DNA of 64,000 nucleotides from Oceanicella sp. SM1341 (GTDB lineage Bacteria; Pseudomonadota; Alphaproteobacteria; Rhodobacterales; Rhodobacteraceae), in NCBI RefSeq assembly GCF_003448965.1, contig NZ_QRGC01000032.1:1-64000 (forward strand). Direction: 5' to 3'. Of this stretch, positions 45,008 to 52,907 are shown piece after piece. The notes beneath the pieces are model-generated. The model searched no databases and had not been told where the DNA came from. It saw only the letters and a program-made list of their open reading frames with translations. Position 1 is the stretch's first letter; each line of letters starts with the position of its first letter. A program made the position numbers and the translations under genes.

Positions 45008-45814
45008 ATGCCGGACAGCAGCAGAACAACCGTGCTCGTGACGGGGGCCTCCTCGGGGATCGGGGCGGTCTATGCGGAGCGCTTCGCCGCCCGGGGGCAT
45101 GACCTCCTGCTCGTGGCCCGCGACGCCGGGCGGCTGGAGGCGCTGGCAGGGCGGCTCGCGGGCGAGCATGGCGTCACCGCCCGCCCGCTCGCGGCCGATC
45201 TCACCGCGCCGGCCGATCTCGCCCGGGTGGAGGCGATCCTGCGCGAGGATGCCTCCATCGGCCATCTGGTGAACAATGCCGGCTTCGGCGGCGTCACGCC
45301 GCTGATCGACAGCGATGTCGGCGAGATGCAGCGCATGATCGCCATCAACGTCACCGCGCCGATGCGCCTTGCCCATGCCGCGGTTCAGGCCTTCGTGGCG
45401 CGCGGGGCGGGGGTGATCGTGAACATCTCCTCCATCGTCGCGGTGGGGCCGGAGATCCTGAACGGCGTCTACGGCGGCACCAAGGCCTTCATGCTGGCCT
45501 TCAGCCAGTCCCTGGCCAAGGAGCTTGCGGGCACGGGCGTGCGCGTGCAGGTGGTGCTGCCCGGGGCCACGGGCACCGCCTTCTGGGACAGGGCCGGCAT
45601 GCCGGCCAGCCAGATGCCCGCCTCCTGGGTGATGACGCCGCAGGACATGGTCGACGCGGCGCTCGCCGGGCTCGACCGGGGCGAGTTCGCCACCATGCCC
45701 TCGCTGCAGGACCCGGCGCTCTGGGAGGCCTGGGAGGCGGCGCGCCAGGCGATGATCCCGCATCTTTCCTCCGCGCGTCCCGCGCCGCGCTACACCGCGG
45801 CACCGACCCCCTGA
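45008..45814 (+). CDS. Short-chain dehydrogenase/reductase
   Basis: A 268-residue classical-type SDR: cofactor motif TGASSGIG (near residue 12), NNAG, the catalytic serine in NISSIV and the YxxxK in YGGTKAF. The start is the second ATG at 45008, about eight bases behind AAGGAG; the first at 45002 is too close. Substrate unknown. It heads a same-strand run with a LysR regulator, a quinone-reductase-like enzyme, a royal-jelly-like protein and an ABM protein. Confidence 0.88.
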   Translation: MPDSSRTTVLVTGASSGIGAVYAERFAARGHDLLLVARDAGRLEALAGRLAGEHGVTARPLAADLTAPADLARVEAILREDASIGHLVNNAGFGGVTPLIDSDVGEMQRMIAINVTAPMRLAHAAVQAFVARGAGVIVNISSIVAVGPEILNGVYGGTKAFMLAFSQSLAKELAGTGVRVQVVLPGATGTAFWDRAGMPASQMPASWVMTPQDMVDAALAGLDRGEFATMPSLQDPALWEAWEAARQAMIPHLSSARPAPRYTAAPTP

Positions 45815-45897
45815 GAAGCGTCCGTCGCGCCGCGGCTTTCCATCCGTGTGCACCTGCGCAATATGGGCGGGAAGGGCGACGGCAGGAGGGGAAGACG

Positions 45898-46782
45898 ATG
45901 GATGCGTCGCGGCTGGACTGGAACGACCTGCGCATCTTCCTGCACGTGGCGCGGGAAGGCTCGCTCACCGCGGCGGGGCGGACATTGCGGCTCAGCCAGC
46001 CCACCGTGGGGCGGCGGCTGCGCAGCCTGGAGGAGGCCTGCGGCCTGCCGCTGTTCCAGCGCGGCGCCGCGGGCTTCGTGCTCACCGAGGACGGCGAGGC
46101 GCTGGTCCTGGCGGCCACGGCGATGGAGGAGCGGGTGCTCGGCCTCGTGCGCCACATCGCCGGCCGCGGCGAGACGCTGGAGGGAAACCTCCGGGTCTCC
46201 TCCTCCGACTGGTTCCTGCAGCACGTGCTCTCGACCCCCTGCGCGGGGTTCGTTGCCCGGCACCCGGGTGTCACGCTGGAGCTGCTGGCCGACGTGCGCC
46301 TGCTCGACCTCGACCGGCGCGAGGCCGACCTGGTGTTCCGCTTCCAGCCCTTCACCGCGCCGGGCATCGTGCAGCGGCATTTCACCTCCGTGGCCTACGG
46401 GCTCTATGCCGCCCCCGCCTATCTCGAGCGCAGCGGCCCGCCCCGGGCGGGAGAGGCGGGGGCGGGGCACAGCCTGGTCGCCATGGACCAGCAGTTCGAC
46501 CGGGTGGCCGACATGGACTGGCTGCGCCGGCATTTCCCCCACGCGCGCATCGCGCTGCGCAGCAGCAGCCGTGAGTTGCAGGCGCTGGCCTGCGCGCAGG
46601 GCGCCGGGCTCGCCGTGCTGCCGGTGATCATCGCCGGGCCCATGGGCCTCGCCCGCATCGAGGCCTTCGGCGCGCCGCCGGGGCGCGAGCTGTGGATGGG
46701 GTTCCACGCCGACCTCAAGCGCCTCGCCCGGCTGCGCGCGCTCATCGACCATCTCGTGGCCTCGGTGCCGGCGCAGATCTGA
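45898..46782 (+). CDS. LysR-family transcriptional regulator
   Basis: A 294-residue regulator with an N-terminal winged helix (LDWNDLRIFLHVAREGSLTAAGRTLRLSQPTVGRRLRSLE, about 6-45) and a periplasmic-binding-like effector domain. LysR proteins usually control a neighbouring gene; the SDR and the quinone-reductase-like genes on either side are the natural targets. Effector unknown. Confidence 0.9.
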   Translation: MDASRLDWNDLRIFLHVAREGSLTAAGRTLRLSQPTVGRRLRSLEEACGLPLFQRGAAGFVLTEDGEALVLAATAMEERVLGLVRHIAGRGETLEGNLRVSSSDWFLQHVLSTPCAGFVARHPGVTLELLADVRLLDLDRREADLVFRFQPFTAPGIVQRHFTSVAYGLYAAPAYLERSGPPRAGEAGAGHSLVAMDQQFDRVADMDWLRRHFPHARIALRSSSRELQALACAQGAGLAVLPVIIAGPMGLARIEAFGAPPGRELWMGFHADLKRLARLRALIDHLVASVPAQI

Positions 46783-46887
46783 GCCGCCCCATGCAGGGAT
46801 GAATGGCCCGCATGCGATCCTGGCCGTGGCGCACGGCCGGCCCCGCCCCGATGTTTTCCGGCAGACACCACAACCGGAGATCCCGCC

Positions 46888-47904
46888 ATGAAAGCCATCG
46901 GATACCACGCCCCCGGCGCCATCGACCGCCCCGACGCCCTCGTCGATTTCGAGACCGACGCCCCCACCCCCGGCCCGCGCGACATCCTCGTGCGCGTCGA
47001 GGCCGTGTCGGTAAACCCGGTCGACACCAAGGTTCGCAGCAGCGCGCAGCCCGAGGGCGGCCCGCGCATCCTCGGCTGGGACGCCGCCGGCACGGTGGAG
47101 GCCATCGGCGCCGAGGTGACCATGTTCCGCCCCGGCGACGCGGTCTACTACGCCGGCGACCTCACCCGGCCGGGCACCAATGCCGAGCTGCATCTCGTCG
47201 ACGAGCGCATCGCGGCGCTGAAGCCGCAGAGCCTGAACTGGGCCGAGGCGGCGGCGCTGCCGCTCACCGCCATCACCGCCTGGGAGCTGCTGTTCGACCG
47301 GCTCGGCGTGGCCTACGGCAAGGCGCCCGGCGCGGGCACGCTGCTTGTCATCAACGGCGCCGGCGGCGTGGGCTCGATCCTGATCCAGCTCGCCCGGCGG
47401 CTCACCGGGCTCACGGTCATCGCCACCGCCTCGCGCCCCGAGACCATCGACTGGGTGCGCCGCATGGGCGCCGACCACGTGATCGACCACCACAAGCCGC
47501 TCGACGCCGAGCTCGCGCGCATCGGCATCCCGCAGGTGGAGTATGTCGCGGGCCTCGCCGCCACCGACGCGCAGATGCCCGTGCTCCCGAAGATCATCGC
47601 GCCCCAGGGCCGGCTCGCGCTCATCGACGACCCCGCGGCGCTCGACATCCTGCCCTTCAAGCGCAAGTCGATCTCGGTGCACTGGGAGTTCATGTTCACC
47701 CGCTCGATGTTCGGCACGGAAGACATGATCGCCCAGCACCAGCTCCTCGCCGAGGTGGCGGCGCTGGTCGATGCCGGGGTGCTGGTGACCACGCTCAACG
47801 ACACGCTGAGCCCGATCAGCGCCGGGACGCTGAAGACCGTCCACGCCCGGCTCGAGGCCGGCCGCGGCATCGGCAAGACCGTGCTCACCGGCTTCGGGGG
47901 CTGA
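46888..47904 (+). CDS. Zinc-type alcohol dehydrogenase-like / quinone reductase
   Basis: A 338-residue medium-chain dehydrogenase/reductase. It has a GroES-like N-domain with VEAVSVNPVDTKVR, ILGWDAAGTVEAIG and FRPGDAVYYAG, then the NADPH loop INGAGGVGSILIQLARR. The cysteine/histidine zinc ligands of true alcohol dehydrogenases are absent, as in quinone reductases. It probably reduces quinones or enones. Followed three bases later by the royal-jelly-like gene. Confidence 0.88.
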   Translation: MKAIGYHAPGAIDRPDALVDFETDAPTPGPRDILVRVEAVSVNPVDTKVRSSAQPEGGPRILGWDAAGTVEAIGAEVTMFRPGDAVYYAGDLTRPGTNAELHLVDERIAALKPQSLNWAEAAALPLTAITAWELLFDRLGVAYGKAPGAGTLLVINGAGGVGSILIQLARRLTGLTVIATASRPETIDWVRRMGADHVIDHHKPLDAELARIGIPQVEYVAGLAATDAQMPVLPKIIAPQGRLALIDDPAALDILPFKRKSISVHWEFMFTRSMFGTEDMIAQHQLLAEVAALVDAGVLVTTLNDTLSPISAGTLKTVHARLEAGRGIGKTVLTGFGG

Positions 47905-47907
47905 GCG

Positions 47908-49038
47908 ATGCGCGTGAGAACCCTTCTGCTCGCGGGGGCGGTGCTCGCCGCCCTCGCTCCGCTCGCGCGCGCCGGCAGCCCGGTGCAGGGCGTGGCTCAG
48001 ATCAGCGGGCCGATGCCCACGGGCGTCGCCGTCACCGCCACGGGGCGGATCTTCCTCACCTGGCCGCAATGGGGCGACGGCAGCCCCTTCACCCTGGGCG
48101 AGCTCGTCGACGGCAAGCCCGTGGCCTGGCCCGACGCGGCGACCAACCGCTTCGACCCCGCGGACCCGCAGGCGCACCTGATGAGCGTGCAGGCCGCGGT
48201 GGCCGACGGCCATGGCCGGCTCTGGGCGCTCGACACCGGCGCGCCGATGTTCCGCCCGCCGCTCGCCGGCGCGGCCAAGCTCGTCGCCTACGGCCTCGCG
48301 ACCGGTGCGGCGATGCGCACCATCCCCTTCCCGGCGAACGTGCTGCTGCCGAGCACCTACGTGAACGACCTGCGCATCGACCTGCGCCAGGGCGAGGCGG
48401 GGGTGGCCTATGTGACCGACAGTTCGATCACCGGGCCGGGAGGCATCATCGTGGTGGATCTCGCCAGCGGCACGGCGCTGCGCCGGCTCTCGGGCCATCC
48501 CTCGACCATGCCCGACCCGGGCTTCACCCCGGTGATCGGGGGCGAGCCGCTGATGAGCCGGCCCGCGGAGGGCCCCGCCACGCCTTGGCTGGTGGCGAGC
48601 GACGGCATCGCCATCTCGGCCGACGGCGCCACGCTCTACTACTGCGCGCTGTCGAGCCGGCATCTCTACGCCGTCCCCACCGCCCTCTTGCGCGACCCCT
48701 CGGTGAGCGAGGCGGAGGTGCAGGCCGCGGTGCGCGACCTCGGCCTCAAGGGCCCCTCGGACGGGCTGTCGGAGGATGACGCGGGCAACATCTACGCCGG
48801 CGACTACGAGCGCAACGCCATCGCCCGGCGCGCGCCCGACGGCACATGGGAGACGCTGGCCGAGGACCCGCGCCTGCTCTGGCCCGACACGATGTCGGTG
48901 GGCCCGGACGGCTGGCTCTACGTCACCGCGAACCAGCTTCACCGGCAGGCGGGCTTTCACGGCGGCACCGACGAGCGCCGCCAGCCCTACGAGCTGCTGC
49001 GCATCCGCATCGGCGCCGGGCCGGTGGTGTTGAAATGA
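47908..49038 (+). CDS. Major-royal-jelly/yellow-like secreted beta-propeller protein
   Basis: A 376-residue protein with a Sec signal peptide (cut near ARA-GS, about residue 22). The beta-propeller body shows MRJP traits: TWPQWGDGSPF, LWALDTGAPMF, LLPSTYVNDLRIDL, YVTDSSITGPGGIIVVDLASG and LWPDTMSVGPDGWLYVTANQLH. Bacterial members are periplasmic and may bind or hydrolyse small molecules as SMP-30 relatives do. Tightly packed between the reductase and the ABM genes, suggesting one pathway. Confidence 0.85.
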   Translation: MRVRTLLLAGAVLAALAPLARAGSPVQGVAQISGPMPTGVAVTATGRIFLTWPQWGDGSPFTLGELVDGKPVAWPDAATNRFDPADPQAHLMSVQAAVADGHGRLWALDTGAPMFRPPLAGAAKLVAYGLATGAAMRTIPFPANVLLPSTYVNDLRIDLRQGEAGVAYVTDSSITGPGGIIVVDLASGTALRRLSGHPSTMPDPGFTPVIGGEPLMSRPAEGPATPWLVASDGIAISADGATLYYCALSSRHLYAVPTALLRDPSVSEAEVQAAVRDLGLKGPSDGLSEDDAGNIYAGDYERNAIARRAPDGTWETLAEDPRLLWPDTMSVGPDGWLYVTANQLHRQAGFHGGTDERRQPYELLRIRIGAGPVVLK

Positions 49039-49061
49039 CCCCCGCAGAGGAGAGCGCGGAC

Positions 49062-49352
49062 ATGACAGAGATCACCCTCATCGCCCGGCTCGTCGCCCGG
49101 CGCGGCCGGGAGGAGGCGCTGCTCGGCGCCATCGCCGTGGCGGTGCCGGCGGCGCGCGCCGAGGACGGCTGCATCGCCTACGAGCCGCATGTGCTGGCCG
49201 ATACGCCCGGCACGGTGGTGATGTACGAGCGCTGGCGCGACCAGGCCGCCTTCGAGGCGCATGGCGCGGGGCCGGCCTTCACCGCGCTTGCGGCGCAGTT
49301 CGACGGCCTGCTGGCCGAGCCGCTGCGGCTCGAGTTCCTGCGCCGGGTCTAG
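49062..49352 (+). CDS. Antibiotic-biosynthesis-monooxygenase (ABM/YgiN) family protein
   Basis: A 96-residue ferredoxin-like alpha+beta barrel protein: LIARLVARRGREEALLGAI, DGCIAYEPHVL and MYERWRDQAAFEAH are typical. YgiN-type proteins oxidise quinols without a cofactor, which fits the quinone-reductase-like gene upstream. The start at 49062 has GAGGAG about nine bases upstream; an alternative ATG at 49035 overlaps the previous stop. Confidence 0.85.
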   Translation: MTEITLIARLVARRGREEALLGAIAVAVPAARAEDGCIAYEPHVLADTPGTVVMYERWRDQAAFEAHGAGPAFTALAAQFDGLLAEPLRLEFLRRV

Positions 49353-49595
49353 GGGCAGTGCCGGGGCGGTCGCATGCGTGGCCGCCCCGCGCGCATCGTT
49401 CAGCAGGAGGGAGATGCGGGGATGACGGAGGAGAGGGCAGGTGCCCGGAGGCCCGCCGGGCCCGCTGCCGGGGCGCGGGCGGCGCATCCCCGCCCGGGTC
49501 CTGGCAGGGACCGGGCGGGGCCGGGCCGGCGCGGGGCCGGCCGGAGAGCAGGAGGAGGCCGGCCGGCCTCCCCCGGCGACACGCGGAGGCGCGTG

Positions 49596-49943
49596 TCAGC
49601 CCTCGGCCGCGGCGGCGAAGGCGTCCATCGCGCGGGTGGAATAGACCAGCCCCGCGCCGGCGTTGAGCCCGATCGCCACGCCGAGCGCCTCCGCGAGCTC
49701 GGCCTCGGTGGCGCCGGCCTTGAGCGCGGCCTCGGTATGCACCGAGATGCAGCCGTCGCAGCGCAGGGTGATGGCGCAGGCCACCGCGATGAGCTCGCGG
49801 GTCTTCGCGTCGAGCTGGCCGGTCTTCGCCCCGGCCCCGCCCATGGCCATGTAGCCCTTCACCGTGTCGGGGGTGAGCTTGCCCAGCCCGCCCACGCCGG
49901 CGAGAACCTGGGCGCGATAGCCGTTCCAATCGAACATGTGCAT
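49596..49943 (-). CDS. Carboxymuconolactone-decarboxylase (AhpD-like) protein
   Basis: A 115-residue helical protein with the AhpD-type active site CDGCISVH (Cys62, Cys65, His69) and the family ending GVAIGLNAGAGLVYSTRAMDAF. Such proteins act as small peroxidases or reductases rather than true decarboxylases. MHMFDW at 49943 is chosen for its AGGGA sequence. Convergent with the ABM gene and divergent from the GlxA-type regulator, which may control it. Confidence 0.9.
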   Translation of the reverse strand: MHMFDWNGYRAQVLAGVGGLGKLTPDTVKGYMAMGGAGAKTGQLDAKTRELIAVACAITLRCDGCISVHTEAALKAGATEAELAEALGVAIGLNAGAGLVYSTRAMDAFAAAAEG

Positions 49944-50233
49944 GTGTCTGTTTCCCTGGTCTGGAGTGGCACTGTTGCTGCCGGGATCAGGAATAGCGTC
50001 CTGCCCGGTCCCGGGCCATTGACCGGGTGGATGCAAGGTCCTCCACCGGCGCCGGTGGCGGGCAGACCTTGGTATGGGGCGGGTTGCGCGGCCTGCGGCG
50101 CGCGCGCCACCTTCGTGCGACCGGGCGGTCGGCAGGGCCCGCCGGCTCTTGCCTGTCGCCGGGAGGCCGACGGGCGTGGCAGGATGGAGACGGCATGCAG
50201 GCGGGCAACGAGGCTGCAGACGAGGAGATCGGC

Positions 50234-51214
50234 ATGAGGGAGATCGGCGTTGTTGCCGCAGACGGCATCCAGGTGATCTCGATGGCGGCGCTGACCGCCT
50301 TCGACCTGGCCAATTCCGAGCTCGGAGAACCGGGCTACCGCATCCGCTTCATGTCGGTTTCCGGCGGCGAGGTTCCGAGCTCCTTCGGCTTTCCGGTGGT
50401 CACGGAGCCCCTGTCGCGCCGGATGCCCGACACGGTGATCGTGGTGGGGCAGGTGGTCCGCCGCCCGCCGGCGCCCGCGGTGCTCGACTACCTGCGCCGC
50501 GCCCGGCAGGAGGCGCGCCGGGTGGCGAGCATCTGCAACGGCGCCTTCGTGCTCGCCGCCTCCGGGCTGCTCGACGGGCGCCTGGCCACCACGCACTGGG
50601 CCCGGGTGCAGGCCCTGCAGGAGCAGTTTCCGGCCGTGCGGGTGACCGATGAGCGGATCTACACCGAGGATGACGGCATCTGGACCTCGGCCGGCATGAG
50701 CGCGGGGATAGACCTCGCGCTCGCGCTCATCGAGCAGGATCACGGCCCGCGGCTTGCCGGGGCGGTGGCCCGCCGCATGGTGCTCTACCACCGCCGGCCG
50801 GGAGGGCAGACCCAGCACTCGGCCCTGCTCGACATCGCCCCCCGCTCGGACCGGGTTCAGCGCGTGCTTGCCCATGTGCGCGAGAACCTGTCGCGGCCGC
50901 TCGGCGTCGAGGATCTCGCCGAGGTGGCCCGGCTCAGCCCGCGCCAGTTCTCCCGGGTGTTCCGCGAGGAGACGGGCATGTCGCCCGCCCGCGCCGTGGA
51001 ACGGCTGCGCCTGGAGGCCGCGAAGACGATGATGGAGACCGGGCGGCACCCGCTCGACGTGATCGCGCGTGACAGCGGCTTCGCCGACCGCGACCGCATG
51101 CGCCGCGCCTTTCTGCGGGTCCACGGGCATGCCCCGCGCGCCCTGGCAGGGCAGGATCGGCCCGCCGGAAGCACGCCGGGCCGGGATGTCGAGGGCGCCA
51201 GCGGCGCCCGCTGA
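50234..51214 (+). CDS. GlxA-type AraC-family regulator with DJ-1/PfpI domain
   Basis: The 326-residue product has an N-terminal class-I amidotransferase-like domain (VVAADGIQVISMAALTAFDLAN; nucleophile-elbow cysteine in SICNGAF, then THWARV). A C-terminal AraC double helix-turn-helix follows (PLGVEDLAEVARLSPRQFSRVF and DVIARDSGFADRDRMRRAF). The start at 50234 has GAGGAG six bases upstream. The amidotransferase domain serves sensing in this family. Possible target: the divergent AhpD-like gene. Confidence 0.9.
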   Translation: MREIGVVAADGIQVISMAALTAFDLANSELGEPGYRIRFMSVSGGEVPSSFGFPVVTEPLSRRMPDTVIVVGQVVRRPPAPAVLDYLRRARQEARRVASICNGAFVLAASGLLDGRLATTHWARVQALQEQFPAVRVTDERIYTEDDGIWTSAGMSAGIDLALALIEQDHGPRLAGAVARRMVLYHRRPGGQTQHSALLDIAPRSDRVQRVLAHVRENLSRPLGVEDLAEVARLSPRQFSRVFREETGMSPARAVERLRLEAAKTMMETGRHPLDVIARDSGFADRDRMRRAFLRVHGHAPRALAGQDRPAGSTPGRDVEGASGAR

Positions 51215-51724
51215 CCGGGCAGGGCCGCCTGCACCCCTGTCCGCTCGCGGCCGCCCGGGTGCGGCGGAGCGGCGGGGGCATGACACGGGCAGGGCGCGCC
51301 GCGCGGCGTCACCGGAGCCTGTGTGGCGGCGGAACTCGGGGCCGCGGGCGCAATGCCCTCCGCGCACCGCCAGCGGGGCGGCCGGAACGCGGGCAGGCCA
51401 GGCGTGGCCGCTGCGCGCACCGGCGCGCCGCTCGCCCCGCAGGCCCGGAAGGCCGGCGACGGGTCCGCGGACGGCATCGGCAGCGCGGGCCCGCGCGGCT
51501 CGGCCCCGTTCCCGGACCCGCCTTGCGGGCGCGGCCGCACAGTCGCCCGGGCGCGTATCGGTCCGGCTGCCGCCCGCCGCGGCCGGGGCCCCGGCACGGC
51601 GGCACTCCCGAAGGCTGCCGATCTCGCACCCCGGCGCGCCGTTGAGCTGCGGGCCGAGGGCGCTGTGCGCGCGCTCGCCGCGCGCGCGCGGGCCGCTCCG
51701 CCCCGCCCCGGGGCGGCTCCGGCC
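51215..51724. other. Intergenic region, no features seen
   Basis: About 510 bases of very G+C-rich sequence between the regulator stop and the stop of the FixJ-type gene. Open frames here lack Shine-Dalgarno sequences and family motifs. No hairpin with a U-run seen. Confidence 0.5.
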
Positions 51725-52372
51725 TCACAGGTCGAGCTGCATCGCCTTCTGGATCAGGTCCGCGACGGTGCGGGCCCCGAGCTTGCGAAAGGCGCTGCTG
51801 CGGTGCATCTTCACCGTGACTTCCGCGATGCCGAGCTCATGGGCGATCTGCTTGTTGAGCAGGCCGCGGTTCACACCGCGAAGCACATCCCGCTCCCTCG
51901 GGGTCAGGGTTTCGGCGCGCCGGCGCAGCGCCGCGACCTCGTGGTCGCGCGCACGGCGGGCCTCGTCGCCGCGCAACGCCTCCCAGACCGCGTCGAGAAG
52001 CTCCTGGTCGCGGAACGGCTTGGGCAGGAAATGCAGGGCGCCGTGGCGCATGGCGCGGACGGACATCGGCACATCGGCATGGCCGGTTATGAAGATCACC
52101 GGCAAGCCCGGGGCGAGGGTGGCGAGACGGGCCTGGAAATCGAGCCCGCTTTCGCCGGGCAGCCGCACGTCGAGGATCAGGCAGCTGTTGCGCCGGGGCA
52201 ATCCGGCGGCGAGGAAGGCATCGCCGGACCCGTAGCTGCGCACGTCGAGCCCGACGGAGGCGAAGAGATCCTCCAGGGCCGCGCGCACGCCGCTGTCGTC
52301 ATCCACGATGATCGCGAGCGGGGGGCTGCCGGCTTCGGGCAGGGGGCACGCGCCCGGCAGGGAACTTTTCAT
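51725..52372 (-). CDS. FixJ/TtrR-type response regulator
   Basis: A 215-residue two-component regulator. The receiver domain has the acidic pair VDDDSG, the phospho-acceptor aspartate in LILDVRLPGESG, threonine in ITGHADV and lysine in LPKPF. The C-terminal LuxR-type helix-turn-helix reads LTPRERDVLRGVNRGLLNKQIAHELGIAEVTVKMHR. AGGAG lies six bases before the ATG. Likely partner: the PAS kinase encoded at 52908-54926. Confidence 0.93.
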   Translation of the reverse strand: MKSSLPGACPLPEAGSPPLAIIVDDDSGVRAALEDLFASVGLDVRSYGSGDAFLAAGLPRRNSCLILDVRLPGESGLDFQARLATLAPGLPVIFITGHADVPMSVRAMRHGALHFLPKPFRDQELLDAVWEALRGDEARRARDHEVAALRRRAETLTPRERDVLRGVNRGLLNKQIAHELGIAEVTVKMHRSSAFRKLGARTVADLIQKAMQLDL

Positions 52373-52503
52373 GACGGTCTCCTGTGCGGGGAAAGCGGGG
52401 GGACGGGCCCGGGGCCGGCCGGGGCACCCGATACCGCGGTATGATTGTGTTCGCGGCCGGATTCGGGCCCCGTTTCCCCTGCTCGTCGAGCTTGAGGAAA
52501 GGA

Positions 52504-52890
52504 ATGGCCCTCGTGTGTGCCCGGCCGCTGATTTCGGTGATCGATGACGACGAAGGCGTGCGGCTGGCGCTGGAGGACATGTTCTGCAGCCGCGGCTACG
52601 ACGTGTGCTGCTTCGCCAGCGCGGAGGCCTTTCTCGCCAGCCCGGCCCGGCGCGGGACCGCCTTCGTGGTGAGCGACATCCAGATGCCGGGCATGGGCGG
52701 GCTGGAGATGGTGCGCGTGCTCCGCCGCGGCGGTGCGACGGTCGCGGTGGTGCTGATCTCGGCCTTCGCGACCCCGCAGGTGCATGCCCGCGTCGCGCGC
52801 GAGACGGATGTGCGGCTGATCGAGAAACCCTTCGATCCCCCGGAGCTGCTCCGGCTCGTGGAGGCGCTCACCGGCAGGGCGGCCCCCTGA
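52504..52890 (+). CDS. Single-domain response regulator
   Basis: A 128-residue receiver domain with no output domain: IDDDEG, the aspartate in VVSDIQMPGMGG, ISAF and the lysine in IEKPF. Its sequence is related to the receiver of the divergent FixJ-type protein, so it may compete for phosphate from the same kinase. GAGGAAAGGA precedes the ATG. Its stop converges on the kinase stop with a 17-base gap. Confidence 0.9.
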   Translation: MALVCARPLISVIDDDEGVRLALEDMFCSRGYDVCCFASAEAFLASPARRGTAFVVSDIQMPGMGGLEMVRVLRRGGATVAVVLISAFATPQVHARVARETDVRLIEKPFDPPELLRLVEALTGRAAP

Positions 52891-52907
52891 AGGCGGCGGC
52901 GTCCGGC

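Noticed and set aside
51215-51724. Small gene in the gap after the GlxA-type regulator
   Set aside because: Open frames are only compositional, with no start signal or recognisable motif.
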